Positions 11,141 to 22,280 are shown, counted from the stretch's first letter. The stretch is DNA of 64,000 nucleotides from Capra hircus (GCF_001704415.2 NC_030814.1:77307121-77371120), one strand, 5' to 3'. Numbers and translations: made by a program. Notes: generated by a model not told the origin, from the letters alone.

Positions 11141-12081
11141 ATGCACGCACACAAAATGCCCTTCAGTTGAGTGCAGCTGAATGGTGGCGATTGCTGTACC
11201 CCTCAGTATTTTACAGGAATCAGGACAGTAATTTTCTGTGGCAACTTTGGCATGTTCTGAGCGTAGGGTAGAGGAACGAGCAGTGAGTGGCAGGGAGCCC
11301 ATGCAAAAGAGGAAAATGGGAAAACTGGTACCTCAGGGGAAGCATGAAGAGTCCCTCAATCCGATGGAAATTCGGGCTCTGTGAAGGCGTCTGAGTTTCC
11401 AGCCGAGATTTAGGAATCCAGTACAGAATAGAGAGGACAAGGGCCTCAGTTTTATTTTTGCCTTATTTTTTTTTTTTAATACCTGCGTCTAAGACAAAAA
11501 TCTAATTTTTTTCTCTGTAGAACAGCAATCACAGTAAATAACCTTTGGATTATATAACACACCCTGCAACATTTATCCATTTCAATTAAGTGCAAAAATT
11601 CCTGCTGGGAGTTCACTGTCCCCAAGTGCATCAGCTTTCATGGTTTGAGAACTGCTTGCTTGCAAATCAGCTTGATGAGGAGTGAAATAGGACAGAGAAA
11701 AATCCTTAAACATTCTCTTGAAAATGACAGGGGAGGAAAGGACAGACTTTAAGAGTGAAAAATAATCTCAGGATTCAAGAACAGGATATTTTTTAACCCC
11801 TTTGTATTGGTTTACACTAAAATAGAATAATTGTCAAAGGATCTAGTTACCATGGTGATACATCTTTTAAGAGTATATAAGTAGATAAAATCACTTAGTT
11901 ATAATACCAGAAAATATTGAACACAGTGCTACAGGTTTCCTTGCTTTTTAATATTAGCCTTTTTAAATTAAATAAAACTAATACAAAATTGAGTTTTGTG
12001 TGCTGGAATAAAATGAGAAGAAAAGAATATATTATTATACAATATTTCATTTTTAGGAAGCTTACATTTCTTAAAATATGT

Positions 12082-12082
<1 letters not shown>
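11141..12082. other. AT-rich single-copy stretch
   Basis: No recognised family. A T-run sits near 11468-11479. Confidence 0.5.

Positions 12083-12144
<62 letters not shown>
12083..12144. repeat. (CA)n(TA)n compound microsatellite
   Basis: About 23 CA units pass directly into about 7 TA units. It is a likely length polymorphism. Translations of this tract give runs of Thr-His or Val-Cys that are not real proteins. Confidence 0.97.
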
Positions 12145-12267
12145 GTTTTTTTTCCTGGCATATATCAAGTTAACACAAATTGACCATTTGGGAACCAAGT
12201 ACATGCGATTCACGAGAGTTTTATCCCTATAAATATGCTACTCACATTTTTTTTTAACTTAAATGCT

Positions 12268-12335
12268 GCATATAAAGCAGTTAGCACAATGCCTGCCCCT
12301 AAGTAAGCGCTCACTACTTACGAATAATGATGAGT
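12268..12335 (+). repeat. MIR SINE 3' end
   Basis: ATAAAGCAGTTAGCACAATGCCTG..AGTAAGCGCTCACTA matches the MIR 3' end. Confidence 0.65.
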
Positions 12336-15049
12336 CTCTTTGCTGCCTTTCCACCTTTCCTTTTTCCAACTTCCAGTCTCTTTTTTGTCCTTCTTTCATT
12401 GTGTCTCCCTGAACTTTCTGTTTTGTAGTTTCCTCGATTGTCTTAGTTCCCTTCTCTTTTGCTCCCTTGTTTTCCTTTTCCTTCCATTTTTCCTAACCAA
12501 TTCTTAAAAATTCATCCATTTATAATTGGAGGATTAAAAAGAAATAAAGTAGGAGGGAAAGAGCATAACACTAGTGCTCGGATAACCCCACAACAGTAAA
12601 GCAGTGTACTTTAGCAAGGTTGTGTAACATTTGATTTTAGATGAGGTGAGGTGCAGGGGATCCGAGGGAAGTAAGCATGATAAAGGGGTGGCAGGGTGGA
12701 ATTTGATAGGAGGAAAAAGGAACAGCCTTAAGTAAAAGAGAGATTTGAATAATGAGGATTAGTTTCCCTGGCAGCATCAAGACAGAAGTTTCTGTTTTCC
12801 TATGTATGCCGGGGAGCTTCATGCAGTCTTTACCACCAAAATAGTAGATGATTTTAGCAGACGTTCTGCAGGAGGCTTTAGTAGAGCACATTGCAATCTT
12901 AGAATTTTACCTCCATCATCGCATACAGCGCATAGCTTAGAAAAGCAGAAGATAGAAATAGAAATACAGTTGGTGAAGAATAATTGAAGTGTAAAAGAAA
13001 TGCGCTGACAGTCTCCTTCTTCTTCCAGATCAAACATTCTCTTTGCTTAGCTCCATTTTTCTGTTTTCCAATTACACTGGCTGGAATGAGAAAGGGGTAT
13101 GAAAACCCAGAGTTCAGTTTTTTTGTTTTGTTTTTTCCTGTTTAAAGGAAATAAAACTATCAGGTAAAAACCTTTCTTGAACATAAGAATCTTCTGTCTT
13201 TAGTGATGGTAGTTTTATGGCGACCTATAGGTTGATATGTGTGATTGTAGTTTAACCATGGGAAATCATTGTTTGGTGGGAGCAGTTCAGATCTTTAAGA
13301 GAATGTTGCTCCTTGGTTTCTTCTCGGTGATGCCCTACTGATCTTGGTGTTATTATGACCAGAATGAGCAGGTGAGGTAGCAGTCTGAGAGAGCTGGTAG
13401 AGGTCTAGAAGCATATGCCTGGTGTCTACCCTTCCATCCATAACACATCATTCCTAAATACAATAAAGGGGTCGGTGGACATAGGCACCCTCTAGCAGGT
13501 CATTCTCATAAAAGCTTCAGTTTTGGGTGAAGTAATTTGGATCTTTTGATTTCTGCCTTGTTTGTATTTTCAATTATTTAGGCAGTTTGTCTTGCAACAT
13601 GCTGTCACTGTCTAAATGGTGCTTCAGAACCCTCTAAACTGGCACACATTTTGTATAGAAGAACCCAAGAGAAAAGAGGAAAAAAAGACATAGTATCTCC
13701 TACTCATAATACTAACTAATATTTAATTTGTGCATACATCTTTAAATATGTAAATATCCTACAAAGCATCATTAATTTATTGATGTGACTCTGCTAAGCC
13801 ATTATATGGTGAGTTGACAAGACAGTGATAAAAGAGTTGTTAACTGGCATCTAATGAATTGAAAACATCCACGGTCACCTTATTACTGTGAGTTAATTGA
13901 AAGGGTACTTATTAAAAAAAAAAAACAACCTCCATTAGAAATATCCTTTTTGAATATGCTAGAGTTTTCTTTTCTGGTATTCTGAAAAAGAAAGTGTAGA
14001 TTGAGTTTTATATTATCAGAGAACATGAGAATGAAATTTAAATGATGATTATATAATATGATGTCAAAGTCAATAAGATCCTATTGATTGGGACCCAGAG
14101 ACACCGTCTTACCAAATCCTCTCACTCTGGACTAACCTCCACATCAGTCTCACTATGATTATCCAGGCATGCCATTATTGGTTAGGATAATACACTGTAG
14201 TTTGGAAATATTTTCCTTATTTCTTTCTTACGCATAAGTTCTTCAGAAAATCTGTCTAGAGGTCCTTTGGAACACTTTTCTGGCTTCTTTATAACAGTCA
14301 ATTAGAAAGTTATTTGTTAGGTTTCATATGACATCACCTTATCAGAATGGTTGACATTTCTAGTTTTTTATTTTGACAGTTTTTATACCTTCATTGTCCA
14401 AGTCATACCTCAGGATAGAATGCTTGAAACCTTATAATGTACAAGATTACATTCAGGGAAATTAGAAGTAATTTTAATTATTCAATTTTCTCCTATACAA
14501 ATATAGTTTTATTTTTGTAAGGAAATGTGCATAGGCTTTTAGAAGAAATTGTATGTAAGAATGGACCTTCAGTGTTGTAGAATTATTTGGAAAGAAATCC
14601 ACATACTAGAATAATGACAAAAAAAGCAAAACCTCACTCCAAAGGGCATTCTCCAGAGAGAAAAGTCATTATTAACATTTGGCAGCTGTCGTTCTAGTAA
14701 CTTCTTTGCATAAACTAGAATGCGCAGGCTAAGGTAGTGTCTGCCTTCTCTTTTCGGTGCTCGCAGGCGGTGCTGACTTGCAGCAGGGTCCCTTAAGTCA
14801 CAGGAAGGTGGTTGCTCTCCTGCGGTTTCTTTTCCTCTTCATCTCTGGTTGTCGTCCTCAGGGATCTGCTGCAAATGGAATGAAGAAGCTCAACTAGAAA
14901 GCACCTCTTCTCCTCTCTTGCCCTTATGGAGTAATCTTCTGGATTTCTGTGCAGAAATCTTTACAATTATAGATGAGATTTAGTAGTTCCTAAAAACCTA
15001 AACATCTATATCTCTTAAGGTTTTTTCTTTGTTTGTTTTAGTTTCAGTT
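12336..15049. other. long single-copy stretch
   Basis: I recognise no repeat family across this 2.7 kb except short A and T runs (13913-13925 and 13120-13136). Around 14690-14900 the base composition becomes visibly more GC- and CpG-rich than its neighbours. No open frame of useful length or exon signature was seen. Confidence 0.45.
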
Positions 15050-15190
15050 AACTCAACAAATATTTATTGAGTGCCTATTATGTGCTAGGCTATCGGGGTT
15101 TGGTGTGTATAAGTACATGGAGACAATGTTGGAACCGAATTTTTAAAGGGGAGATGGATAGTAAACAGTAGACATCATAAATTGGTAAGT
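15050..15190 (-). repeat. L2 LINE, 3' end
   Basis: AACTCAACAAATATTTATTGAG..TATTATGTGCTAGGC is the antisense L2 3' end. It is the first piece of an L2 copy that resumes after the two inserted SINEs. Confidence 0.75.
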
Positions 15191-15197
15191 TATATAA

Positions 15198-15405
15198 CAT
15201 TTCCCTGGTAGCTCAGAGGGTAAAGCATCTGCCTGCAACACGAGAGACCTGGGTTTGATCCTTGGGTCGGGAAGATCCCCTGGAGAAGGAATTGGCAACC
15301 CACTCCACTATTCTTACCTGGAGAATCCAATGGACGGAGGAGCCTGGTAGGTTATGGTCCACAGGGTTGCAAAGAGTTGGACATGACTGAGCTACTTCAC
15401 TTTCA
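15198..15405 (+). mobile_element. Bov-tA SINE (first of a tandem pair)
   Basis: A full-length copy from TTTCCCTGGTAGCTCAG to GACATGACTGAGCTACTTCACTTTC, inserted inside the old L2. Confidence 0.95.
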
Positions 15406-15413
15406 CAGCATTT

Positions 15414-15602
15414 TAGAGTGGCTTATCTGGTGGTTCAGCTGGTAAAGAATCTGCCTGCAATGCAGGAGACCTGGGTTAGGAAGATCCCCTGGAGTAGGAA
15501 ATGGCTACCTACTCCAGCATTCTTGCCTGGAGAATTCCATGGACAGCGGAGCCTGCTGGGCTATAGTCTATGGGTTGCAAAGAGTCAGACATGACTGAGA
15601 AG
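15414..15602 (+). mobile_element. Bov-tA SINE (second of a tandem pair)
   Basis: It runs from GTGGCTTATCTGGTGGTTCAG to GTCAGACATGACTGAGAAG. A small deletion removes the box-B region: the copy passes from GACCTGGGTT straight to AGGAAGATCC. It lies only about 10 bases from the preceding copy in the same orientation. Confidence 0.95.
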
Positions 15603-15740
15603 TTAATTAGTAAATTAGCATAGCATTTTAGAAAAGGATAAGTTATGTGGAAAAAGGAAATGTAGACTGGTGTAAGCAGATCTGGAGTTCCAGGATGGAT
15701 GGAGACAGGCATAAGTTCCTATCTTGAGTAAGATGGTTAT
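15603..15740 (-). repeat. L2 LINE continuation
   Basis: AAGGATAAGTTATGTGGAAAAAGG fits antisense L2 following the 3' piece at 15050-15190. It is heavily diverged. Confidence 0.45.
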
Positions 15741-15830
15741 TTCGTAGTGGATTCATGTTGATGTATGGCAATACCAACACAGTATTGTAAAGTAAAATAA
15801 AGTAAAATTAAAAAAAATAGTAATAAAGTG
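15741..15830 (+). mobile_element. L1 3' end, extreme 5' truncation
   Basis: GATTCATGTTGATGTATGGCAA..CACAGTATTGTAAAGTAAAAT followed by an A-rich tail is the last 80 or so bases of the ruminant L1 3'UTR. Confidence 0.75.
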
Positions 15831-16135
15831 TCCTTTGAGCAGAGAATTCAAAGGGCGAAGGAGTTGGCTATGTGAGTAACTATGGAGAAAGATTTCAGCT
15901 GATATGTAGATGGTCAGGGAAAACTTTCCAAGGCAGGATTGTGCTGAGTATATTCAAGGAAGCATTTGTGACTGGAATAGAGGAAGAGAGAGAAGGGGAC
16001 TAGTAGTTAAAGTCAAAAAGACATTAGAGCCTTGCCAGTGAGTACTGTAACCCATGTAACAACTTCAGCTTTAATCTGAATAAAATAAGGGACCAATGTG
16101 AACTGTTGCACAGAGGAGCAAATTACCTAAACTAT
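15831..16135 (-). repeat. L2 LINE continuation
   Basis: GGAGTTGGCTATGTGAGTA..GTCAGGGAAAACTTTCC follows the usual antisense L2 order between the 3' end and ORF region. Confidence 0.5.
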
Positions 16136-16136
16136 G

Positions 16137-16276
16137 TTTCTTTTTTTTTTCTGGCTCACTCATTTTTTAAAAATTTATTTAATTGGAGGATAATTGCTTT
16201 ATGATATTGTGTTGGTTTCTGTCATACATCAACATGAATCAGCCATAGATATACATATGTCCCCTCCCTCTTTAGG
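16137..16276 (-). mobile_element. L1 3' end, 5'-truncated
   Basis: A leading poly-T precedes ATTGGAGGATAATTGC..ATTGTGTTGGTTTCTGTCATACATCAACATGAATCAGCCATA, the antisense ruminant L1 3'UTR. It is inverted relative to the scrap at 15741-15830. Confidence 0.85.
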
Positions 16277-16860
16277 ATAATTCTATTTTTTTATGTGTGT
16301 TGCAAATAGCCTGTAGGACATCACAGTCAGAAAAGAGAAAATTAAGGCTGATACAATAGTCTGGGTGACAGATAATGATACGGTGACTTGGATCAGAAAG
16401 GCGGCAGTAGAGATTGTAAGCAGTGGCTGGATTCTGGTGTGTTTTGCAAGTAATACTAACAAGGTTTCCTGACGGATTGGATGTGGGTTATAGTAGCGAG
16501 AGAGGAGTAAGGTGAATTCAATGTTTTTGGCTCGATAATTTGGAGTTGCCTCCACTAAGATGAAGGTTTCAGTGGGACAGGTGGGGGAAATATTAGGAGC
16601 TCTGTTTTTGACAGATGGAGCTCGAGGTGCTTTTTGGAAATACAGACAGAAATGCTTAATAAGCAATTGTATAAATCACTTAAAATTTCATGCTAGAGGT
16701 CTGAACTGGAGATTTAAATTTGTTAGCTATTGGCAAAGGGGTGTTATTTAAAGCCATGAAACTGATGAAATCACTAAGTAAGTGAGAGAGATGAGACAGG
16801 AACCAAGGGCTGAGTTTGGAGGTTTTCGACATTAGGTCTGTTGGTCTTGTGTTTTTGAAT
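16277..16860 (-). repeat. L2 LINE internal segment
   Basis: The plus strand follows antisense L2 closely: CAATAGTCTGGGTGACAGAT, GGTGACTTGGATCAG, TTGGATGTGGGTTATAG, GGTCTGAACTGGAGATTTAAATTTG, AAGCCATGAAACTGATGAAATCAC. It is one of the better-preserved L2 stretches here. Confidence 0.7.
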
Positions 16861-18032
16861 ATCTTTTTTAAAATACTATGTTTTTACTCTTATCTGCTAA
16901 ATTCAAATAATCCTCCTTTGAGAATATATACATACTAGACATACACGTGCTATTCAAAGCAATGAATGGAGATGGTTAGAGTAGACTCAAGTCCAACTAT
17001 CCTTTACTATACTGCACTTAAACGATTCTATTGTATCTTTTTTTGATATGTATCATTTTATAGTGGAGTTATGTGTCTGACTCTCTGTACTTGAAAATAT
17101 ATTATATTTCACCTCTTCCTATTTTTCACTTTTTCTCTTCTCCCTACTCAATACAAGTGGGTCTATCATTCCATTTTCTGTGATTTCCAAAGATTATCTC
17201 AAAAATATACATATTTTTAGGTGTACGTTTTCGTTACCTTTAAGTATGAGCCCTAACAGGTAAAATTAAAAAGAAGACAAATACAATTTTTAAACAAGGC
17301 ACATCAGTATGTATAGTGTGAAAAGTTCTTGCATGAAAAATTTTGATTTTATTGGTAGTTGAACTTTTATATAGTTTTAGAGATAATATTGTAAATGAAC
17401 CAAAAACGTTATCAGAACATTGTAGGGTAGGGCATAATTATTTTAAATTTATATATAATATGGTTTACTTAATAATTAGTAAGAGATGTGGATCTAAATA
17501 ATGAATCAGATTGTAATGAACTTTGAATTCAAAGTGATTTTCTGTATTCACTCTACATTGTATCAATTTTATTTGTACATGTTTGCATATATATATGTAT
17601 ATATAATAAACATATGTAAGAGTTTCCATTAGGGTACCATGTCTGTTGCTTTTTCTCCTCAAAATTAAAAATAATGTTGCAGATCTCAGCAATAAGTTAC
17701 TGTCTATTGATTAACATCATAAAGAAAAAAATATGCTCTTAAGATAATTTCTAAAACTTTTTGTTTTGAGAGAATTTCAGTCACACACTGTGACCTTTCT
17801 GTGATCATGAGAGTTCTAACTGTTTGAATCTCCTTAGGGGTCTATTGGTTTAAATGTCAGTGTTTATTCATTCCCATAATACTGGTTGTTCTCACCCCTT
17901 TTCCAGTGCTGTAATGCTGCATATATTTTACATTATACAACATACTTTACAAAGTGACTTTGCTTTTCCAGTTAAATATCTAACATTATCTCATTCAAAG
18001 TGTTCTGCAAATAAGGCGTTCACTCATTTTAC
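16861..18032. other. AT-rich single-copy stretch
   Basis: No repeat family was recognised. There is an imperfect TA-rich tract near 17586-17609. Confidence 0.5.
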
Positions 18033-18053
18033 AAAAAAAAAAAAAAAAAAAAA
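18033..18053. repeat. poly(A) tract
   Basis: An A run of about 21-22 bases with no recognised element body. Confidence 0.9.
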
Positions 18054-18180
18054 GCCTGGAAATAAATATATATACACACACAAATAATGGAAAGAATAAT
18101 GTTAATGTGAAAAAATGGCAATTTTGATGTATGAGAAGTGACATTGTAATATTTACATTTTAATGGATCTGTCTCTGTTT

Positions 18181-18378
18181 TGGGCTTCCCTGGTGGCTCA
18201 GATGGTGAGGAATCTGCCTGCAATGTGGAAGACCTGGGTTCTATCCCTGGGTTGGGAAGATCTCCTAGAGGAGGGAATGACAACCCACTCCAGTATTCTT
18301 GCCTGGAGAATCCCCATGGACAGGGGAGTCTGGTGGGCTACAGTTCATGGGGTTGCAGAATTGTACACAACTGAGTTA
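18181..18378 (+). mobile_element. Bov-tA SINE
   Basis: It starts with GGGCTTCCCTGGTGGCTCAG, followed by a tRNA-like head, then CCACTCCAGTATTCTTGCCTGG. It ends TACACAACTGAGTTAACTAAG. Confidence 0.95.
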
Positions 18379-19225
18379 ACTAAGTACATCTCTGCTTTAT
18401 TAGTCACTGATGAATTAAATCATAGCACTAGAATTATCTGCTATCTGCCTCCTATTAACCAGGATATTTTCCTTATCTTTTAAAGTTTTAGATTATCGGT
18501 TTTCTGTGTTGTCTAGCATGATAACATGCTTCAGTGGGAATCATTATTTGATTCAACTTTAATTTTAAGAAAGTAATCATTTAAAAACCCTAAAAGGACA
18601 TACATTTACTAATTGCTAAATTTGAAATTAAATGAAATACAATAATTAATGTAGTAATTTGTTTTACCAAACTGATTCTTGAAATAAAAGTTTTTCCTGC
18701 AATTTCTGGGCATGTATTGGGCAATTGTGGAAAATGTGTTATTGACCAAACAGGGTATAGTGTAGTGTTTGCTTCATTTGTAATGATACATGATTTCTCA
18801 GTTCCCAACGGATACCTGCTACATACAAGGTAAAGCTTAGTGGATGCCCTAGCAAGTATTATATACTTATTACCCATCTCATCATAAATGTATCATTTTA
18901 TCCATGGTACAAGTAATTATTGTTAAATTGGAAGGTCCTCCCACCCACCACTGTTATTAGTCAGAAGGAGCTGAATTTGGCCAAGTAGGATCACCTTTCA
19001 GTTCCAACACTGGTTCTTTAACCCCAGTCACTTGCAGGTAACCGCAGTTTGACTGGTAATGGAACTGAAGTGAAATGTGGAGTCAGCCTGAAATAAGTCA
19101 TTCTTGAATTTTTTAATGATAATTTTTTTCCTTAACCATAAATAGTTATTCTGATGTATTGAATGTTTTAAATGACATTTTTAAACACATATAATGTTAA
19201 AATATACTTTGAATAATACTTTCTG
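18379..19225. other. single-copy stretch, nothing recognised
   Basis: No family or motif recognised. The 95-codon minus frame at 18590-18877 has no domain that I recognise. Confidence 0.5.
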
Positions 19226-19232
19226 CTGAACA

Positions 19233-20237
19233 GTTCAGTTCAGTTCAGTCGCTCAGTCGTGTCTGACTCTTTGCGACCCCATGAACCGCAGCACGCCAGG
19301 CCTCCCTGTCCATCTCCAACTCCCGGAGTCCACCCAAACCCATGTCCATTGAGTCGGTGATGCCATCCAACCATCTCATCCTTTGTTGTCCCCTTCTCCT
19401 CCTGCCCTCAGTCTTTCCCAGCATCAGGGTCTTTTCAAATGAGTCAGCTCTTGGCATCAGGTGGCCAAAGTATTAGAGTTTCAATCAGTCCTTCCAGTGA
19501 ACAACCAGGACTGATCTCCTTTAGGATGGACTGGTTAGATCTCCTTGCAGTCCAAGGGACTCTCAAGAGTCTTCTCCAACACCATAGTTCAAAAGCATCA
19601 ATTCTTCAGCGCTCAGCTTTCTTTATGGTTCAATTCTCACATCCATACATGACCACTGGAAAAACCATAGCCTTGACTAGACGGACCTTTGTTGGCAAAG
19701 TAGTGTCTCTGCTTTTGAATATGCTCTCTAGGTTGGTCATAACTTTCCTTCCAAGGAGTAAGCGTCTTTTAAGTTCATGGCTGCAGTCACCATCTGCAGT
19801 GATTTTGGAGTGCAGAAAAATAAACTCAGCCACTGTTTCCCCATCTACTTGCCATGAAGTGATGGGACCAGATCCCATGGTCTTAGTTTTCTGAATGTTG
19901 AGCTTTAAGCCAACTTTTTCACTCTCCTCTTTCACTTTCATCAAGAGGCCCTTTAGTTCTTCACTTTCTGCCATAAGGGTGGTGTTATCTGCGTATCTGA
20001 GGTTATTGATATTTCTCCTAGCAATCTTGATTCCAGCTTGTGCTTCCTCCAGCCCAGAATTTCTCATGAGGTACTCTGCATATAAGTTAAATAAGCAGAG
20101 TGACAATATACAGCCTTGACGTACTCCTTTTCTTATTTGGAACCAGTCTGTTTTTCCAGGTCCAGTTCTAACTGTTGCCTCCTGACCTGCATACAGGTTT
20201 CTCAAGAGGCAGGTCAGGTGGTCTGGTATTCCCATCT
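19233..20237 (-). mobile_element. BovB LINE, 5'-truncated, complete 3' end
   Basis: The left end is the antisense (ACTGA)n tail, and the element runs through the 3'UTR into the reverse transcriptase to the GGAATACCAGACCACC region. CTGAACA flanks both ends (19226-19232 and 20238-20244), a probable 7-bp target-site duplication. The copy is relatively young, since its RT frame is still open for about 200 codons. Confidence 0.95.
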
Positions 20238-20376
20238 CTGAACAAGGGATGCTGAATAGTCTATTCATTGATTTCAGCCACATTAAATATTTACTATTTA
20301 GAAAATGTAAGTAAGCTGTTATTAATATTTGCATTTCTGATTCCAACAAGATTTCTAGTACCCTTCTTTCAAGCAA
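19630..20376 (-). pseudogene. BovB RT C-terminal part, YADN, fused to flanking DNA
   Basis: This 248-codon minus frame is the longest open frame in the window. Residues 1 to about 47 come from host flank. From MGIPDHL (about 48) onward it is BovB RT, including GVRQGCILS (about 84-92), the active-site position at 128-131, and the conserved VRLVKAMVFPVVMYGCE end. The active-site box reads YADN, where other copies here read YADD, so the second metal-binding aspartate is lost. Motif A is absent through truncation. It is open only by recency and chance read-in, not by function. Confidence 0.9.
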
Positions 20377-20561
20377 CTGAATTAGTTTAATTGATGGATA
20401 TTCTGATTTTGGAAGTCACCCAAAACAGGGCAATTTCAGCTGTATTTCTCTGTGATGTAGAATTTTGTCACTGTTCTGTAACCACAATGAAATCTATGAA
20501 TAATGCATCTGTGAAAGCAACAGTCATCTGTCACCCTCAACTTCAAAATTTTATGTTGTTA
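20245..20561. other. single-copy stretch between BovB and Bov-tA
   Basis: No family or coding motif recognised. Confidence 0.5.
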
Positions 20562-20764
20562 AGTGAAGTCACTCAGTCTTGTCTGACACTTTGTGACCCC
20601 GAAGACTGTAGCCCACCAGGCTTCTCCATCCATGAAATTTTCCAGGCAAAAATACTGGAGTGGGTTGCCATTTTCTTCTCCAGGCGATATTCCTGACCCA
20701 GGGATCAAACCTGGTCTCCTGCATTGCAGGCAGACACTTTACCATCTGAGCCACCAGGGGAGGC
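20562..20764 (-). mobile_element. Bov-tA SINE
   Basis: Antisense full-length copy from AGTGAAGTCACTCAGTC to CATCTGAGCCACCAGGGG. Confidence 0.95.
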
Positions 20765-20773
20765 CCTGGTGTA

Positions 20774-20831
20774 GTATGTTGCTAAAATATACATCAATTG
20801 ATGTATGTTGTTAAAATATACATCAATTCAG
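20774..20831. repeat. 29-bp tandem duplication, two copies
   Basis: GTATGTTG-TAAAATATACATCAATT occurs at 20774 and again 29 bases later with one internal C/T difference. It abuts the SINE above. Confidence 0.9.
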
Positions 20832-20961
20832 TTTACTGAGTATACAAATTGCAATTTTGAATTTGTAAACACTAATATATACTATTAAAATGCCACTTTG
20901 ACTGGATATTTAATGGACTGAACAAAGGTTTCCACTGCTAACAGTTTCATCATTGCTTGGT

Positions 20962-21741
20962 GATAATCATGATAGTATGATCACCAACCTAGAGCCAGAC
21001 ATCCTGGAATGCAAAGTCAAGTGGGCCTTAGGAAGCATCACTACAAACAAAGCTAGTGGAGGTGATGAAATTCCAGTTGAGCTATTTCAAATCCTAAAAG
21101 ATGATGTGTGAAAGTGCTTCACTCAATATGCCAGCAAATTTGGAAAACTCAGCAGTGGCCACAGGACTGGAAAAGGTCAGTTTTCAGTCCAGTCCCAAAG
21201 AAAGGCAATGCCAAAGAATGTTCAAGCTACTGCATAACTGCGCTCATCTCACACGCTAGTAAAGTAATGCTCAAAATTCTCTAAGCCAGGCTTCAACAGT
21301 ATGTGAACCATGAACTTCCAGATGATCAAGCTAGATTTAGACAAGGCAGAGGAACCAGAGATCAAATTGCCAACATCCACTGGATCATTGAAAAGGCAAG
21401 TGAGTTCCAGGAGAACATCTACTTCTGCTTTATTCACTATGTGAAAGCCTTTGTGTGGACCGCAACAAAGTGTGGAGAATTCTGAGAGGGATGGGAATAC
21501 CAGACCACCCGACCTGCCTCTTGGAAATCTGTATGCAGGTCAGGAAGCAGCAGTTAGAACTGGACATGGAACAATAGACTGTTTCCAAATCAGGAAAGGA
21601 GTAAGTCAAGGTTGTATATTGTCATCCTTCTTATTCAACTTATATGCAGAATACATCATGAGAAACTGGATGAGGCACAAGCTGGAATCAAGATCGCAGA
21701 GTCAGACAGGACTGAGCAACTGAACTGAACTGAACTGAACT
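20962..21741 (+). mobile_element. BovB LINE, internally deleted
   Basis: It begins in the linker/early RT region (GATAATCATGATAGTATGATCACC) and continues through RT to AAGCTGGAATCAAGATCG. It then jumps at about 21694-21698 to the last 40 bases of the element (CAGAGTCAGACAGGACTGAG) and the (ACTGA)n tail. The YADD box and whole 3' domain are missing. TGGTG near both ends may be a weak target duplication. Confidence 0.93.
21303..21723 (+). pseudogene. BovB RT N-terminal part, frameshifted
   Basis: Two overlapping frames (21303-21485 and 21451-21723) cover the RT start (ARFRQGRGTRDQIANIHWIIEKA), a damaged motif A (FIHYVKAF, with the catalytic Asp position changed to His), and the RTGHGTIDCFQIRKGVSQGCILSS block. 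The frameshift lies around 21451-21485, and the frame ends at the internal deletion junction. No activity is possible. Confidence 0.88.
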
Positions 21742-21991
21742 GGTGGTTTAAATTTCCTCGGGGCTGGGTGTGGGGGAGGGGGGTGGTGGCGGAAAGATAT
21801 AGATCCACCATGTGTTTTTGCAAACTGAAAGGATCTTCAGCATTTACACTAATGTGTTGCAATTATAGGTAAAAAAAAGAACGTTGCTCTTGTTTCCCAG
21901 ACTTTTCTAAGTGCTCCCAAATAATCTGGTTCCTTGGAGATATCAATCTTCTGAAATACCTCACAGTTTCCTTTTTTCTAGGGGTTTCAGC

Positions 21992-22280
21992 CAGGTTTGG
22001 TGGAGAAGGCAATGGCACCCTACTCCAGTACTGTTGCTTGGAAAATCCCATGGATGGAGGAGCCTGGTAGGCTGCAGTCCATGGGGTTGCTAAGAGTTGA
22101 ACACAACTTAGCGAATTCACTTTCACTTTTCACTTTCTTGCATTGGAGAAGGAAATGGCAACCCACTCCAGTGTTCTTGCCTGGAGAATCCCAGAGAGAG
22201 GGGAGCCTGGTGGGCTGCTGTCTGTGGGGTCGCATAGAGTCGGACATGACTGTAGTGAGGACAGCAGCAGCAGCAGCCAG
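21992..22280 (+). mobile_element. Bov-A2 SINE (two Bov-A monomers)
   Basis: The first monomer begins at GGAGAAGGCAATGGCACCC. A CTTTCACTTTTCACTTTC linker joins the second, which starts TTGGAGAAGGAAATGGCAACC. The copy ends with a (CAG)n tail at 22261-22278, which is diagnostic of Bov-A2. Confidence 0.95.

Noticed and set aside
10740..11302. Minus-strand frames of 136 and 146 codons
   Set aside because: Much of each is antisense Bov-tA (LFNPMDCSLPG-type translation), repeated at many other SINE sites in the window.
11895..12213. Three overlapping frames of 81-88 codons on both strands
   Set aside because: They owe their length to the CA/TA microsatellite, which has no stops in several frames and gives Thr-His or Val-Cys runs.
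16283..16666. 127-codon minus-strand frame
   Set aside because: It overlies L2. This strand is L2 sense, but the frame does not show RT or endonuclease motifs that I can identify.
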